45,116 bases of DNA from an uncultured Bacteroidales bacterium (GCA_902801485.1 CADCIP010000035.1:1-45116); one strand, 5' to 3'. Positions 32,323 to 42,366 are shown, numbered from the stretch's first letter. Translations and numbers: made by a program. Notes: a model not told the origin generated them from the letters alone.

Positions 32323-34374
32323 TTATTTTATCATCTCTACACTTCTTTTTACAAAGCGTGTCAAAGCTTCGCCTTTAAGCATACCATTCTGCAGGAGAGC
32401 CAGGTCGATGAGTTGGTGAACACGTTCATTACCGTCGGCATAAGTTTTCAGAACATCGTTTTTCTTCTTATTCTCTGCCTGAATGTCATCGCCACATTTT
32501 TTCAGGTCGTCCTTCTCTTCCTGAGTGATTTCCTCGGGTTTCTTCTTGTCCTGTTCCTGACGCAACACAGCCTGACGTGCTGAAAGTCCTTTTATTTCTG
32601 CCTCAATGGGTTTCAAGGCATCTGCTGTATTGGCTTCACTGTCCTCCAGCACCTGTTTAATCAGTGGTGCATCGGTATTCAGCACTAATGTGTACATATC
32701 TGGCATGTCACCATAGAAACTCATGCCTGGTTGCAAGCGAGCCATCTCCTTCATACGACGCATATACTCGCTTTGGGTTATCATAACAGGAAGCTGATCT
32801 TCGCCTAAAGCCTGAACCTCGACATGGAAATCTGTCTTTGCGTTGCGAGGCATCTGGCTGTTGAAAATGCTGGAAAGTTTGTCACCTCTCTCAGCTTCCA
32901 GCAGTTCGCGCTTTGTTTCCTCTTTTTGGATAAGGCGGTCTATCACATCGCCATCAACACGTGTGAATGTACTCTTTTCGAGTTTACGCTCCAGCATTCC
33001 CACTAATGGCGTATCCAGCTGACCGTCCATTAACAAGACGCTGTACCCTTTCTGCTTGGCTGATTCGATGTAGGTGTACTGTGCATCGGGATCGTTGGCA
33101 TACAGGAAGACCAACTGACCATCCTTATTGGTCTGATTATCCTTGATGAGAGTCTGATATTCATCCAGCGTAAAGTATTTGCCTTCGGTATCCTTCAAAA
33201 GGAAGAAATTCTTTGCTTTCTCGTAGAAATCTTCTTCGGAGAGCATACCATAATGAATAAAAATCTTTATGTCGTCCCATTTCTTTTCGAAATCAGTACG
33301 TTCTGTCTTGAAGATGCTCTGAAGGCGGTCGCTTACCTTCTTTGTAATGTAAGAGCTGATTTTCTTAACATTGGCATCGCTCTGCAGATAACTACGGCTT
33401 ACGTTCAGTGGAATATCAGGACTATCTATGACACCATGCAGCAGGGTGAGGAATTCTGGCACAATACTTTCTACGGAATCTGTCACGAATACCTGATTGC
33501 AGTAAAGCTGAATCTTGTTGCGCTGCATCTCTATGTTGTTCTTGATTTTGGGGAAGTACAGAATACCCGTCAGGTTGAAGGGGTAATCTACATTCAGATG
33601 AATCCAGAACAGGGGTTCGTCGGACATGGGGAAGAGGTGACGGTAGAATTCCCTATAGTCTTCGTCTTTCAGGTCGCTTGGTTTCTTGACCCACAGCGGC
33701 TCTACATTATTTATTATGTTATCCTCTTCGGTTTCCACTTGTTTGCCATCTTTCCATTCTGTTTTCTTGCCAAAAGCAACAGGAACAGGCAAGAATTGGC
33801 AGTACTTGCGAAGAAGTTCCTCAATTTTATTCTTCTCGAGGAATTCCTGGCAGTCGTCATCAATGTGCATAACGATGCTGGTTCCGCGGTCTTCCTTCTG
33901 CACCTCTTCGAGTGTAAACGAAGGACTTCCGTCGCAACTCCATTTCATAGCAGGAGCATCCTGGTAGCTCTTTGTGATGATATCAACCTGCTTGCTGACC
34001 ATGAACGAGCTGTAGAATCCCAGTCCGAAGTGTCCGATAATGGCATTAGCATCATCCTTGTATTTGTCCAAGAAATCGTTAGCGCCAGAGAATGCAATCT
34101 GGTTGATGTATTTCTCTATTTCGTCGGCAGTCATACCTATACCACGGTCGGTAACAGTAATGGTCTTGGCATCCTTATCAACACTGACAGTAACTTTCAG
34201 GTCACCCAGTTCGCCTTTGAATTCACCTTTGCCGCTCAGTGTCTTTAATTTCTGCGTAGCATCTACGGCATTACTGATTATCTCGCGCAGAAAAATTTCA
34301 TGATCGCTGTACAGGAACTTTTTTATGACGGGGAAAATGTTCTCTGTTGTAACCCCGATATTACCTTGTTTCAT
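32323..34374 (-). CDS. htpG: Hsp90 family chaperone HtpG
   Basis: A 683-aa Hsp90. The N-terminal GHKL ATPase domain shows FLREIISNAVDA (catalytic Glu and Mg-binding Asn), DRGIGMT and FGLGFYSSFMV; the middle domain includes PLFWIHLNVDYPFNLTGILYFP and SRSYLQSD. The C-terminus is shortened compared with E. coli, with an acidic/lysine-rich insertion (QDKKKPEEITQEEKDD). It begins 15 bp after the stop of the broken clpC and is probably co-transcribed with it from a stress-type promoter upstream of clpC. Confidence 0.96.
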   Translation of the reverse strand: MKQGNIGVTTENIFPVIKKFLYSDHEIFLREIISNAVDATQKLKTLSGKGEFKGELGDLKVTVSVDKDAKTITVTDRGIGMTADEIEKYINQIAFSGANDFLDKYKDDANAIIGHFGLGFYSSFMVSKQVDIITKSYQDAPAMKWSCDGSPSFTLEEVQKEDRGTSIVMHIDDDCQEFLEKNKIEELLRKYCQFLPVPVAFGKKTEWKDGKQVETEEDNIINNVEPLWVKKPSDLKDEDYREFYRHLFPMSDEPLFWIHLNVDYPFNLTGILYFPKIKNNIEMQRNKIQLYCNQVFVTDSVESIVPEFLTLLHGVIDSPDIPLNVSRSYLQSDANVKKISSYITKKVSDRLQSIFKTERTDFEKKWDDIKIFIHYGMLSEEDFYEKAKNFFLLKDTEGKYFTLDEYQTLIKDNQTNKDGQLVFLYANDPDAQYTYIESAKQKGYSVLLMDGQLDTPLVGMLERKLEKSTFTRVDGDVIDRLIQKEETKRELLEAERGDKLSSIFNSQMPRNAKTDFHVEVQALGEDQLPVMITQSEYMRRMKEMARLQPGMSFYGDMPDMYTLVLNTDAPLIKQVLEDSEANTADALKPIEAEIKGLSARQAVLRQEQDKKKPEEITQEEKDDLKKCGDDIQAENKKKNDVLKTYADGNERVHQLIDLALLQNGMLKGEALTRFVKRSVEMIK

Positions 34375-34389
34375 TGTTTTATGATTTTT

Positions 34390-36856
34390 TTATTTAACTA
34401 CTATTGTAATTTTGTCGTCACAAACTTCGGTCTTTAACGCTGAGGGGTGCTCGTCTTGCATGAGCACGTCACAAAGGGGATCTTCCAGCATAGTTTGCAT
34501 GATACGCTTTAGGGGACGAACACCATATTGGACATCGTATCCTTTTTTGCCAAGCAGTTGACGGGCTTCTGCTGTGACATCTAATGTCACTCCCAGTTCT
34601 TCTACACGGTGGAGTAGGGGTTTCAGTTCTATGTCAACAATCTTGTGTATGCTCTCCTCGCTGAGCTGGTCGAAGTATATGATGTTATCCAAACGGTTCA
34701 GGAATTCAGGTGCGAACTGTTTTTTCAGCGCCTTTTGAACCAAATCCCTGCTCAACTGTTTGTTCTGACTGACATCAGCTCCGCTTTGGAATCCCACTCC
34801 CCGACCGAAATCCCGTATCTGTTTGGTTCCACAGTTCGAGGTCATTACAATGATGGTATTCTTGAAATCGATGGTTGATCCGTTTCCATCTGTCATTCTT
34901 CCTTCGTCCATCATCTGTAGGAGAATATTAAAAACATCCGGATGTGCTTTTTCTATCTCGTCGAGAAGTACTATGCTGTAAGGCTTACGGCGCACCCACC
35001 ATACGGCTGACGGTATGTTTCTCCATGTACTCGCTCATGTCTATTCTAATGATATTATTGGCTGAACCGAACATTTCGACAGCCAGACATTTTGTGAGGT
35101 ATGTCTTTCCAACGCCGGTTGGTCCTACGAACATGAATGTTCCTATAGGTTTGTTGGGGTCTTTGAGGCCGATACGACTGCGCTGAATGCTTCTGACAAT
35201 GGCTTGAATAGCATCGTCCTGACCTATTACTGCATCTTTAAGCTTACCGCAAAGGTTTCTCAACTTCTGATTCTCCTCTTCTCCTATGCGCTGAACAGGA
35301 ATGCCAGTCATCATACTTATAACATCAGCCACAACAGTCTCGTCAACTTGTGGACGATTGTTCATGATCTGTATTTCCCATTCTTTCTGCTTTTCCTGAA
35401 GGGCATGCTCCATGTTCTTCAACTGGTCGCGGTATTCGGCTGCCAACTCGAAATGCTGTTCCTTTACAGCCAAATTCTTCTGTTCCTGTAGCTCAGAAAT
35501 GTGAGCCTCCAGTTTCGTTATCTCTTCCGGAACAGGAATTTCTTGTATGTGAATACGACTGCCAGCTTCGTCCATAGCATCAATAGCCTTATCAGGGAAA
35601 CTGCGTTCGGTTACATAGCGTCCTGTAAGATGAACACATGCTTTCAATGCCTCTTGGGTATATGTCACATTGTGGTGTTCCTCGTAACGGTCCTTCAGGT
35701 TTTCGAGAATCTGCAGTGTCTCCTCTGGAGTTGTTGGCTCCACCATCACCTTTTGGAAGCGTCTGTCCAAGGCACCGTCTTTTTCTATAGTCTTACGGAA
35801 CTCGTCGGTAGTTGTGGCACCTATACATTGGAATTCTCCTCGGCTTAATGCAGGCTTCAGCATATTGGCGGCATCCATAGAGCCGGCTGCTCCGCCTGCA
35901 CCCACCAGCGTGTGTATTTCGTCTATGAATACAATTATCTCTGGATTCTTCTGCAATTCCAAAATGATGCTACGCATACGTTCCTCGAACTGTCCGCGAT
36001 ATTTTGTTCCTGCTACCACACTGGCCATATCCAGCATAATCACACGTTTATCCCATAAAAGATGACTTACTCTATGTTGTACGATTCGTTGTGCCAGACC
36101 TTCTACAATAGCACTTTTTCCTACGCCGGGTTGACCGATAAGAATCGGGTTATTCTTCTTGCGGCGGCTCAGTATCTGTGCTACGCGTTCTATTTCTTTC
36201 TGTCGGCCTATTACGGGATCCAGCAATCCGCCGGCAGCAGCCAGTGTCAGGTCGGTTCCGAAGTTGTCAAGAACAGGTGTCTTGCTGTTGGTCGTTTTTT
36301 TCTTTATTTGAATAACAGAGAGTGCACCGGTGTCGTCGCCTTGAGCTGCTTCCATGTCATCATCTTCATCTTCGTCATCATTATTATTCACAGAATCGTT
36401 CATCCTTTCGCATGCTTCTCCTTTTTTCTGTAGAATCTGTGTAATGGCCTGATAGGTGATGTTCATACGTTCCAGAATTTTGCTGGCATCGCTGTCACCC
36501 AGTTTTAGTAAGGCCAGCAGAACATGAATAATATATATGCTGTCCGACTTCATGGATTTCGCTTCCAGCACACATACCCTAAGGATTCGTGAAGCTGTAA
36601 TGTCGAAGCTCATGTCGGCCAATGATGGTGGAACCAATACTTGTTTCTGCTTGGCTATATTCTCCAGTTCCTGCTTCAGAAGCGATAAGTCGGGTTGCAA
36701 TTGTAGCAAAGCATCCCTGGCAGGATTCTGTTCTTTGTGTCTCAGAATTGCCAGCACCAAATGTATGGGTGTTACACATTCGTTATGAAGGCGTTCTGCT
36801 TCTTCCTTACTGAAAGCCAGCACGGTATTTAATTCTGGTGAAAACTTTATTGTCAT
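34390..36856 (-). pseudogene. clpC: ClpC-type AAA+ unfoldase, frameshifted by a deletion in D2
   Basis: Two overlapping frames make up one ClpC. The first (36856 to 34985, 623 aa) has the Clp_N repeat domain, D1 with Walker A GQPGVGKS and Walker B VIFIDEIHT, a UVR-type coiled region (KEQHFELAAEYRDQLKN), and D2 Walker A GPTGVGKT, then stops right after SRMVGAP. The second (from a GTG at 34995 to 34390, 201 aa) resumes with RRKPYSIVLLDEIEKAH (D2 Walker B), sensor and C-terminal D2-small domain. The usual intervening PPGYVG..EGGQLTE segment, which carries the D2 pore loop, is missing. The two halves would give about 840 aa with it restored, the normal ClpC length. The junction is GGTGCGCC at 34989-34996. 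Confidence 0.9.
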
Positions 36857-36976
36857 GCAGTTATTTTTATTCTTTGTTAATATCTACTCATAAGGTATCT
36901 TACAAAATCTGTGCCAAAAAGGCTTATTCATGTCTGTTTGTCCATGTTTCTTCCTATATCTTATCCTAAGTTGTGA

Positions 36977-36984
36977 CAAAGATA
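36977..36984 (-). promoter_or_regulatory. Probable -10 element of the clpC-htpG-nadE unit
   Basis: TATCTTTG on the minus strand, about 120 bp before the clpC ATG. No -33 TTTG at the proper spacing. No CIRCE-type inverted repeat was seen. Confidence 0.4.
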
Positions 36985-37023
36985 AATATTTTTCATTACA
37001 CAAGGAAATATGTTCCGGTAATC

Positions 37024-37055
37024 TTTGTCAGTTCATGCAATATTTTATAACTTTG
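37024..37055 (+). promoter_or_regulatory. Promoter of the secreted mosaic protein gene
   Basis: TTTG at 37024-37027, 20 bp, TAACTTTG at 37048-37055: a full Bacteroidota-type promoter. It implies a 5' leader of about 270 nt before the ATG at 37333. Confidence 0.7.
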
Positions 37056-37332
37056 CACTCGATAACGTTTGGATTTTCAAAAAAAGCAAACTGAAATGCT
37101 ACTGCCAGATTATATAATTTATAATGTTAAGACCACCTATATAGTGATCTTAGAATTTGTTTTTTTGGGCTTTTTCAGTAAAACAAACATATCCCTAAAC
37201 ATCCAGACGAAGTTGATGATGACTCCTTTCGTTTCATTCCTTGTGCGAGGAGAGCCGTCATTACGTTATTATAATCTTCTGTTAAAGAAATAAATAATCA
37301 ATTATAAACAATATATTTTAGGTATTACATCT

Positions 37333-40300
37333 ATGGAAAAACAATTACACACAAGTGCGAGGCTGGCAGCAACGCTTCTGTTTGCCCTTTGTGCCTCCAG
37401 TGCAGGAGCATATTCCGGCTCCATCGATCTTACCTTCGCAGGCCGTGGCGAATCCTCCACGGTTAACAAGGTAGTAGTAACTAACCTCTCAAAGCCCGAT
37501 TCCGCTCCCGTTACCCTAAACGGAACGGACATCCTGCGCCTTGTTGACCCCGACGACCCCGATGCCATCGAGAGCACAGAGGAGTTGCAGGTGATTTCCG
37601 AACCCATCCTTACTCCCAACCCGTCATTCGGCGACGGAACCCTTATCTTCGACGCTAAGAGCGACGGCCCTGTCCGCGTCAGCGTTTATACCACTGGCGG
37701 TATGCTCTTGGATGCAGCCACACTGAACGTAAGCAAAGGCCGTAACACAGCACGTATTCCGGCTCAGGCCACAGGTATATACATTGTTAACATAGATGGT
37801 CAGGGTGTAAAAAGCAGCACGCGGTGGATCTGTGGCGGCTCAAAGTCCTTCAGCGGCATCGCCCTGGGCGGAGCAGCACAGTGGGCCGATACCGCTTTAC
37901 CCACCAGAACCGTTGCCAAGGCTCCCGCACAGAACAGAGCCGCCTCTGCCGGCAATGTAGTCGTTATGGATTACAGCGAGGGCGACGTGCTCCGTTTCGA
38001 GGGTACCAGCGGAAAGATGAATACCATCATGCACGTCAGCCCTGAAAGCTCGCATGCTATTACTTTCGACTTCTTCAAGTGCGAGGATGCCAATGGTTAC
38101 AATTACCCAATAGTCCGCATCGGCGATATGCTGTGGATGCTGGAGGATTTGAAGCCTATTAAGATGGCAGGCCTTACCAAGACCAGCAGCGCCAACATCT
38201 GGAAGAGCATAGAACCCAATGATGCTGCCGAGTTCGAGAGCAATGGCAAAGCATACTACACCGTAAATGGTGGTCGTCTGGCTATGCCACAGGGTTGGGA
38301 GATGCCTTCTATTGACGAGATTTATGCAATGATAAAGGAACTTCAGGCTGACACCATGAAGTTAGGTGACTTCCTGAAGGACCGAAGCTTTGAGGACTGG
38401 CCAAAGCCACTGATTGAAGGCCCTGATACCATTCATCTACAGTTGATGCCCAACGGCTACATCAACGAGAACGGTGAACTGACAAGTGTTGATGTGATTG
38501 GTTCATGGCTTACCCGTAACACTATGTATCATGGTCACCCCGTAAGCTATGAAATCAGCTCACTGAATACCAAGTTCTGCCCGCAGGTGGTTCATGAAGA
38601 GCGCTGTGGTTTTACCCTCCGTGGTTGCCGTCCAGCACCCTCTGTCTATAACGAGATGCTGGAGCAGGCATTTATCAGCCAGGCAAACAATGCTGCACGT
38701 CGTAAGATGCCTATGCAGGTAGTAAACACCAATGGCCCCCTTGGTACCTATTACACATACGGTTCTGCCCGCAGCAGCGTGTTTTTTGACTATTCTGCCA
38801 TTCAGCTCGGCGGTGGTTTTGAACAGCGCTCAGGTATCCTTTATAAGCCTTATGATAAAAGCGCATGGGTATTTACCGATAAGAATATGATTAAAGGAGA
38901 TGTGAACGGAGCAGACTGTTACCGCCATCTCAGAAAGGTTACTGGCCAAACAAATGCTGATGGTTATGAAAATCTGGTTTATGCAACATGGAGCAAGCCC
39001 TTCCGTGTATTTACTGACGGAAAGACCACAGGAAAGGTGGCTGACGTTGCTGCTGTGATGGGCGAGGGTGTTGTTTACGTGACCATCTATGGCGACTCAA
39101 CCAAGAATCACGCTATTCTGGAAGGCTATGAGTCACGCCCCTTGCTGGATGCCGAAGGTAATGAATACCAGTGGAAGATGCCAACGTTCAATAACAACAA
39201 ACTGTCTCGCAGAATCTTTGGTCAGAGAGACGATTTGCTGGCAGACCTCCGTAGCGAGTACTTTGCCCGAGCCTTTAACCTGCGTTGTATTCAGGATATG
39301 ACAAGTGATGGTGTTGAGGAAATTGTAATGAACGTAGCCAACAAGATTGCCATCTTTGACGGTGTCACTCTCCGTTGTATCCGTGAGCGTGTTTTTGCCG
39401 ACGATGGCAGCTACATTGGCACACCTAACCTGCGTTATGACGTGGCTGACGTGAACGGCGACGGCTACGAGGACATTGTTATGGTGATGAACGATAACGA
39501 TATGGGTAGCCTTAGGGTGTACAGTAAGGGATACATCAATGAGGAGCCTATTGTTAACAAACCCCTCACTTCACCCACACTCTTTTGTGACGTAAAGGTG
39601 GGTAACATGAGCAATAGCGATTTGCCTGAAATAGCCATCCTTACACGTGGATTGGAGAACAACAATAACTATCTGCTGACCAAGAACGGTTACCTGTACA
39701 TGTATCGTCTGCATTATAATAATGACTCGAGCTTGACAGAGCAGAATGTCTTGCCCAAAACATCTGTTGACTGTTTTGCTGCTAATGATGAAACAAGAAA
39801 TCATGTGGGCAACATGGACCTGGTGTTCGGTTACTTCCGTGGTCGCAATTATACGCAAGACCTGATTGTAGGTGACGGACTATGGCGCTGGGATGAAACC
39901 AATGCCAAACCTACTTTCCGATTCATTGCAATGGGAAGCGTAAAGACCGCAAGCTACTCCGTTGCTGCCGATGCCATAGCTGCCGTACAAGCCAGTGAAG
40001 TTGACGGGAAAGAGGTCTTGGTATTTATCTGGAACATGATTGTTGGTAGAAATGATGGGTGTAATCACACTCTGTCGGAGTTCTGGGAGGTGTGGCTTAG
40101 CGATGACGGCAAAACAGCCAATATAAGGAACTCATTTAACCAGGATTATTTTGGCTGGTGTAATAATGGTTCCTTATGGAGCAAAGACTGGAAAAACCCA
40201 GAGGAAACCAAATGGATGTATCAGAACATGAGGGATGGTAATGAGCTTAACAGCCACCCTGTACTTTGCAAAGTTGCTGACCGTGTACGTCCCAAGCACT

Positions 40301-41259
40301 TCAAGTACATCAGCCACGAACTGACCTTCAGTGAGCCACGCATTTATGCCGCTATTGCTGCTGCTCCTTACTACGAGGGTCTTAGCGGCTCCGACAGAGC
40401 CGAGACCACATGGGGTAAGACCACCTCTACCAGCGACAAGACCGTGAAGTCCGACACTTGGGGCGGCTCCATCATCGCCGGCTACGAGTATTCATACAGT
40501 ATTCCATTCCTGGCATCAGGCGGTGTGGACTTTACAACTAAGGTTACTGTATCTGGCGGTATTGCTACCGAACATGAGACCACAACATCATTCGGACAGA
40601 CATATGCAGCTGGCGAGGATCACGTGGTGGTTATGCATGCCACACCGTATGATACCTATAGATACGAGATTTTAGCAAGTGATGACCCTGACGAAATAGG
40701 AACAGAGTTTGTGCTTTCAATGCCACGTACACGTGCCTTCGTTGGCTTGAAGCTTGCTGACTATGTACAACTGATGGCTAGCCAGAAAGGGGTGGCTAGA
40801 CCACAGTATCACCTGACTGCAACGCCTGGTGACCCATGGAGCTATCCAGGAAACTACGACAACGCGCCCATGTACGTTAACGATAAATATCCTTTCCTGA
40901 AGGCTAAAGACCTGAACGGAGGCTATACCAACGAGATGGCAGGAACGGGTGCCTACACCTCACGATCTATCAGCCTGGCTACTAGTGATGCCAGAACTAC
41001 ATCGGTTAGCGTTGATGTAGAAACTGAACTGGTGGCTACCGTTAATGGCGTGAAGGCTGGTGTGGGCTTTAACTACAACCATACCAACGAGAGTACGCAC
41101 ACTATAGGTGAGGAGTTCACCGTTGAAGGCTCTGTACCCGGCCTGCCTTCGCTGAACGATATGAAGTACCCGCAGTTCCGTTGGAACCTTGTATGGTACT
41201 ACGTTAAGGATGCCGGTGGCGTTTATCCAGTTGTAAACTACATCGTAACCCGTCCGTAA
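37333..41259 (+). CDS. Large secreted mosaic protein (FISUMP, FG-GAP-like, beta-rich C-terminus)
   Basis: A 1308-aa protein with a signal peptide (cleavage near AGA-YSG, residue 26). Residues about 85-165 look like a type IX secretion sorting-type Ig domain (PILTPNPSFGDGTLIF, VSVYTTGGMLLDA, GIYIVNI), normally found at the C-terminus but here near the N-terminus. Residues about 250-435 resemble the FISUMP domain (YPIVRIGDMLWMLEDLK, GWEMPSIDEIYAMI). The middle has integrin/FG-GAP-like calcium loops (DVNGDGYEDIVMVMND, DMTSDGVEEIV). The last 300 residues are long Ser/Thr-rich beta strands (DFTTKVTVSGGIATEHETTTSFG) ending in IVTRP. The base composition is richer in G and C than the flanking intergenic DNA. 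Function unknown; an extracellular binding or toxin-like role is conjecture. Confidence 0.82.
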   Translation: MEKQLHTSARLAATLLFALCASSAGAYSGSIDLTFAGRGESSTVNKVVVTNLSKPDSAPVTLNGTDILRLVDPDDPDAIESTEELQVISEPILTPNPSFGDGTLIFDAKSDGPVRVSVYTTGGMLLDAATLNVSKGRNTARIPAQATGIYIVNIDGQGVKSSTRWICGGSKSFSGIALGGAAQWADTALPTRTVAKAPAQNRAASAGNVVVMDYSEGDVLRFEGTSGKMNTIMHVSPESSHAITFDFFKCEDANGYNYPIVRIGDMLWMLEDLKPIKMAGLTKTSSANIWKSIEPNDAAEFESNGKAYYTVNGGRLAMPQGWEMPSIDEIYAMIKELQADTMKLGDFLKDRSFEDWPKPLIEGPDTIHLQLMPNGYINENGELTSVDVIGSWLTRNTMYHGHPVSYEISSLNTKFCPQVVHEERCGFTLRGCRPAPSVYNEMLEQAFISQANNAARRKMPMQVVNTNGPLGTYYTYGSARSSVFFDYSAIQLGGGFEQRSGILYKPYDKSAWVFTDKNMIKGDVNGADCYRHLRKVTGQTNADGYENLVYATWSKPFRVFTDGKTTGKVADVAAVMGEGVVYVTIYGDSTKNHAILEGYESRPLLDAEGNEYQWKMPTFNNNKLSRRIFGQRDDLLADLRSEYFARAFNLRCIQDMTSDGVEEIVMNVANKIAIFDGVTLRCIRERVFADDGSYIGTPNLRYDVADVNGDGYEDIVMVMNDNDMGSLRVYSKGYINEEPIVNKPLTSPTLFCDVKVGNMSNSDLPEIAILTRGLENNNNYLLTKNGYLYMYRLHYNNDSSLTEQNVLPKTSVDCFAANDETRNHVGNMDLVFGYFRGRNYTQDLIVGDGLWRWDETNAKPTFRFIAMGSVKTASYSVAADAIAAVQASEVDGKEVLVFIWNMIVGRNDGCNHTLSEFWEVWLSDDGKTANIRNSFNQDYFGWCNNGSLWSKDWKNPEETKWMYQNMRDGNELNSHPVLCKVADRVRPKHFKYISHELTFSEPRIYAAIAAAPYYEGLSGSDRAETTWGKTTSTSDKTVKSDTWGGSIIAGYEYSYSIPFLASGGVDFTTKVTVSGGIATEHETTTSFGQTYAAGEDHVVVMHATPYDTYRYEILASDDPDEIGTEFVLSMPRTRAFVGLKLADYVQLMASQKGVARPQYHLTATPGDPWSYPGNYDNAPMYVNDKYPFLKAKDLNGGYTNEMAGTGAYTSRSISLATSDARTTSVSVDVETELVATVNGVKAGVGFNYNHTNESTHTIGEEFTVEGSVPGLPSLNDMKYPQFRWNLVWYYVKDAGGVYPVVNYIVTRP

Positions 41260-41311
41260 GTTAATAGCTTAAGTGTTCAATATTTCAAAGAGCGCGAAGT
41301 TCAATAAAAGG

Positions 41312-41344
41312 GTGAGTTGACCAACCGGTTGACTCACTTTTTTT
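41312..41344 (+). terminator. Terminator after the secreted mosaic protein gene
   Basis: GTGAGT...ACTCAC stem with inner wobble pairs and ACC/GGT (41312-41337, AACC loop), followed by seven T. Confidence 0.88.
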
Positions 41345-41649
41345 GTTTTCCTTGTCGTGTTTTTTTTGACTTCATTTTTTCCCCGCTGGGAAGGTCAAGT
41401 TAGGGAGTATTCTTTAGTGCACGTAAGAATTTTTACCGCCTCGTGTGGGAGAAAATTTCTACCCTTCATTTTGACACTGCAAAGGTACGACAATTTATTT
41501 GCGGTGTAAAATAAAATCGAAAAATAAGCACGCAAAAAAGCACGCTTCAGGAAAAGAGTCAAAATAATCAGGAAAGCGGTTAAAATAATTAGAGAGATAA
41601 GTCAACTGCTATCGGATGGGAAGTCAACCTTCTCCGTATGGAAACGACG

Positions 41650-41815
41650 GAAACGTTTCGCGTTTCATCGTTTCATTTGCATTTTCGTTTTTCGCCAAAA
41701 TAATGTGACTATATTTTTATATTATATAATATTATAATATTATATAATATAAAGTATAATACTACCTTAAGCAACAAATATCAATTTTCAAAATGAAACG
41801 CGAAACGCGTGAAAC
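41650..41815. repeat. Symmetrical GTTTC / AT-palindrome / GAAAC structure
   Basis: Three GTTTC motifs (starting 41655, 41662, 41670) lie on the left and three GAAAC motifs (starting 41795, 41802, 41811) on the right. They sit at equal distance from the centre of a perfect 36-bp palindrome of only A and T (41717-41752). The left edge has the palindrome GAAACGTTTC (41650-41659). The whole is about 165 bp. Confidence 0.8.
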
Positions 41816-41871
41816 GCAACGTGTCTTTTTCTTTTGTTTTGATGATGCAAAAATACTTCATTCTTCACTCT

Positions 41872-42176
41872 TCATTCTTCATTTTTTTTGTAATTTCGCA
41901 TTGTAAAACCAAGACAGAACAGGATGAAGATTAGTTTGCGCGTTCCGCCCCAACTTGAAATTCCATTTTGGAATATCAAATCATGCCTTAATTTCTCAAA
42001 TTCTTCTTTTGTGAGTTGGAACATAAAATCTGGCGGAAATCTTCTGATATTTCTTTTTACTGCTTTATTCAGATTTCCAGTAGTGACTTGATAAAGGGCT
42101 GCTAAATCAAAGTCTAACATTACGCGCTGGCCACGTATCTCATATATTTTTTTTGTATAATTTGTATCTCGTTCAT
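41872..42176 (-). pseudogene. ORF6N-domain protein, frameshifted and truncated
   Basis: ORF6N proteins are phage-like DNA-binding-associated proteins that begin with a short I..[16 protein letters not shown] motif. Here an ATG at 42176 starts NEIQIIQKK, then a run of eight A puts the frame off by one. In the +1 frame the sequence continues [21 protein letters not shown] and reads through the expected [36 protein letters not shown]. After GGTR the usual YLPYAFTEQGV is replaced by an unrelated tail ending in KKNEE, coded by the tandem CTTCATT repeat. So the gene is both shifted and cut short. A -10-like TATCTTTG remains at 42201-42208. Confidence 0.75.
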
Positions 42177-42264
42177 GATGTGGATTCTGATTTTGAATTG
42201 CAAAGATAAGACAAAATTTACAAATAGGATTAAATTACGGAATAAAACAAGAAAACAATCCCCA

Positions 42265-42363
42265 TATAACAAAAACTTTTCAACTATACAACTAAACAAA
42301 GAAATAACAACAAAATTTCTGCTTATCGGATACAATATAAAACGATAAACTTGCATGGGTGCG
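42265..42363 (+). repeat. 99-bp direct repeat, copy 1
   Basis: Identical over 99 bp to 43588-43686. It ends in TTGCATGGGTGCG, so it carries an ATG (42355) and the first three codons (MGA) in frame with the four-helix-bundle gene. Confidence 0.92.
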
Positions 42364-42366
42364 ATT

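Larger units (their letters stand above)
36857..37332. other. Intergenic region between divergent clpC and the secreted mosaic protein
   Basis: A 476-bp AT-rich gap holding the leftward -10 at 36977 and a rightward promoter at 37024-37055. The 277 bp between that promoter and the ATG at 37333 form a long leader. A 74-codon frame beginning with TTG at 37069 lies in it, but its composition and start do not support a gene. Confidence 0.6.
41260..41871. other. Gene-free accessory stretch
   Basis: About 610 bp with no credible gene. It contains a terminator (41312-41344), a partial REP-like remnant (CTGGGAAGGTCAAG, near 41386-41400), a leftward -10-like TACCTTTG (reverse complement, near 41478-41485), GTTTC/GAAAC arrays, a 36-bp A/T palindrome, and tandem CTTCATT-type repeats at the right end. 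Confidence 0.6.

Noticed and set aside
33253-34248. A 331-codon plus-strand frame
   Set aside because: Antisense shadow of htpG.
34390-34995. A separate 201-aa AAA+ gene
   Set aside because: It has no Walker A of its own and continues ClpC D2 exactly where the first frame stops; it is the 3' part of the frameshifted clpC.
37069-37293. A 74-codon frame in the leader of the secreted mosaic gene
   Set aside because: Begins with TTG, has no family pattern and a poor composition; more likely leader RNA.
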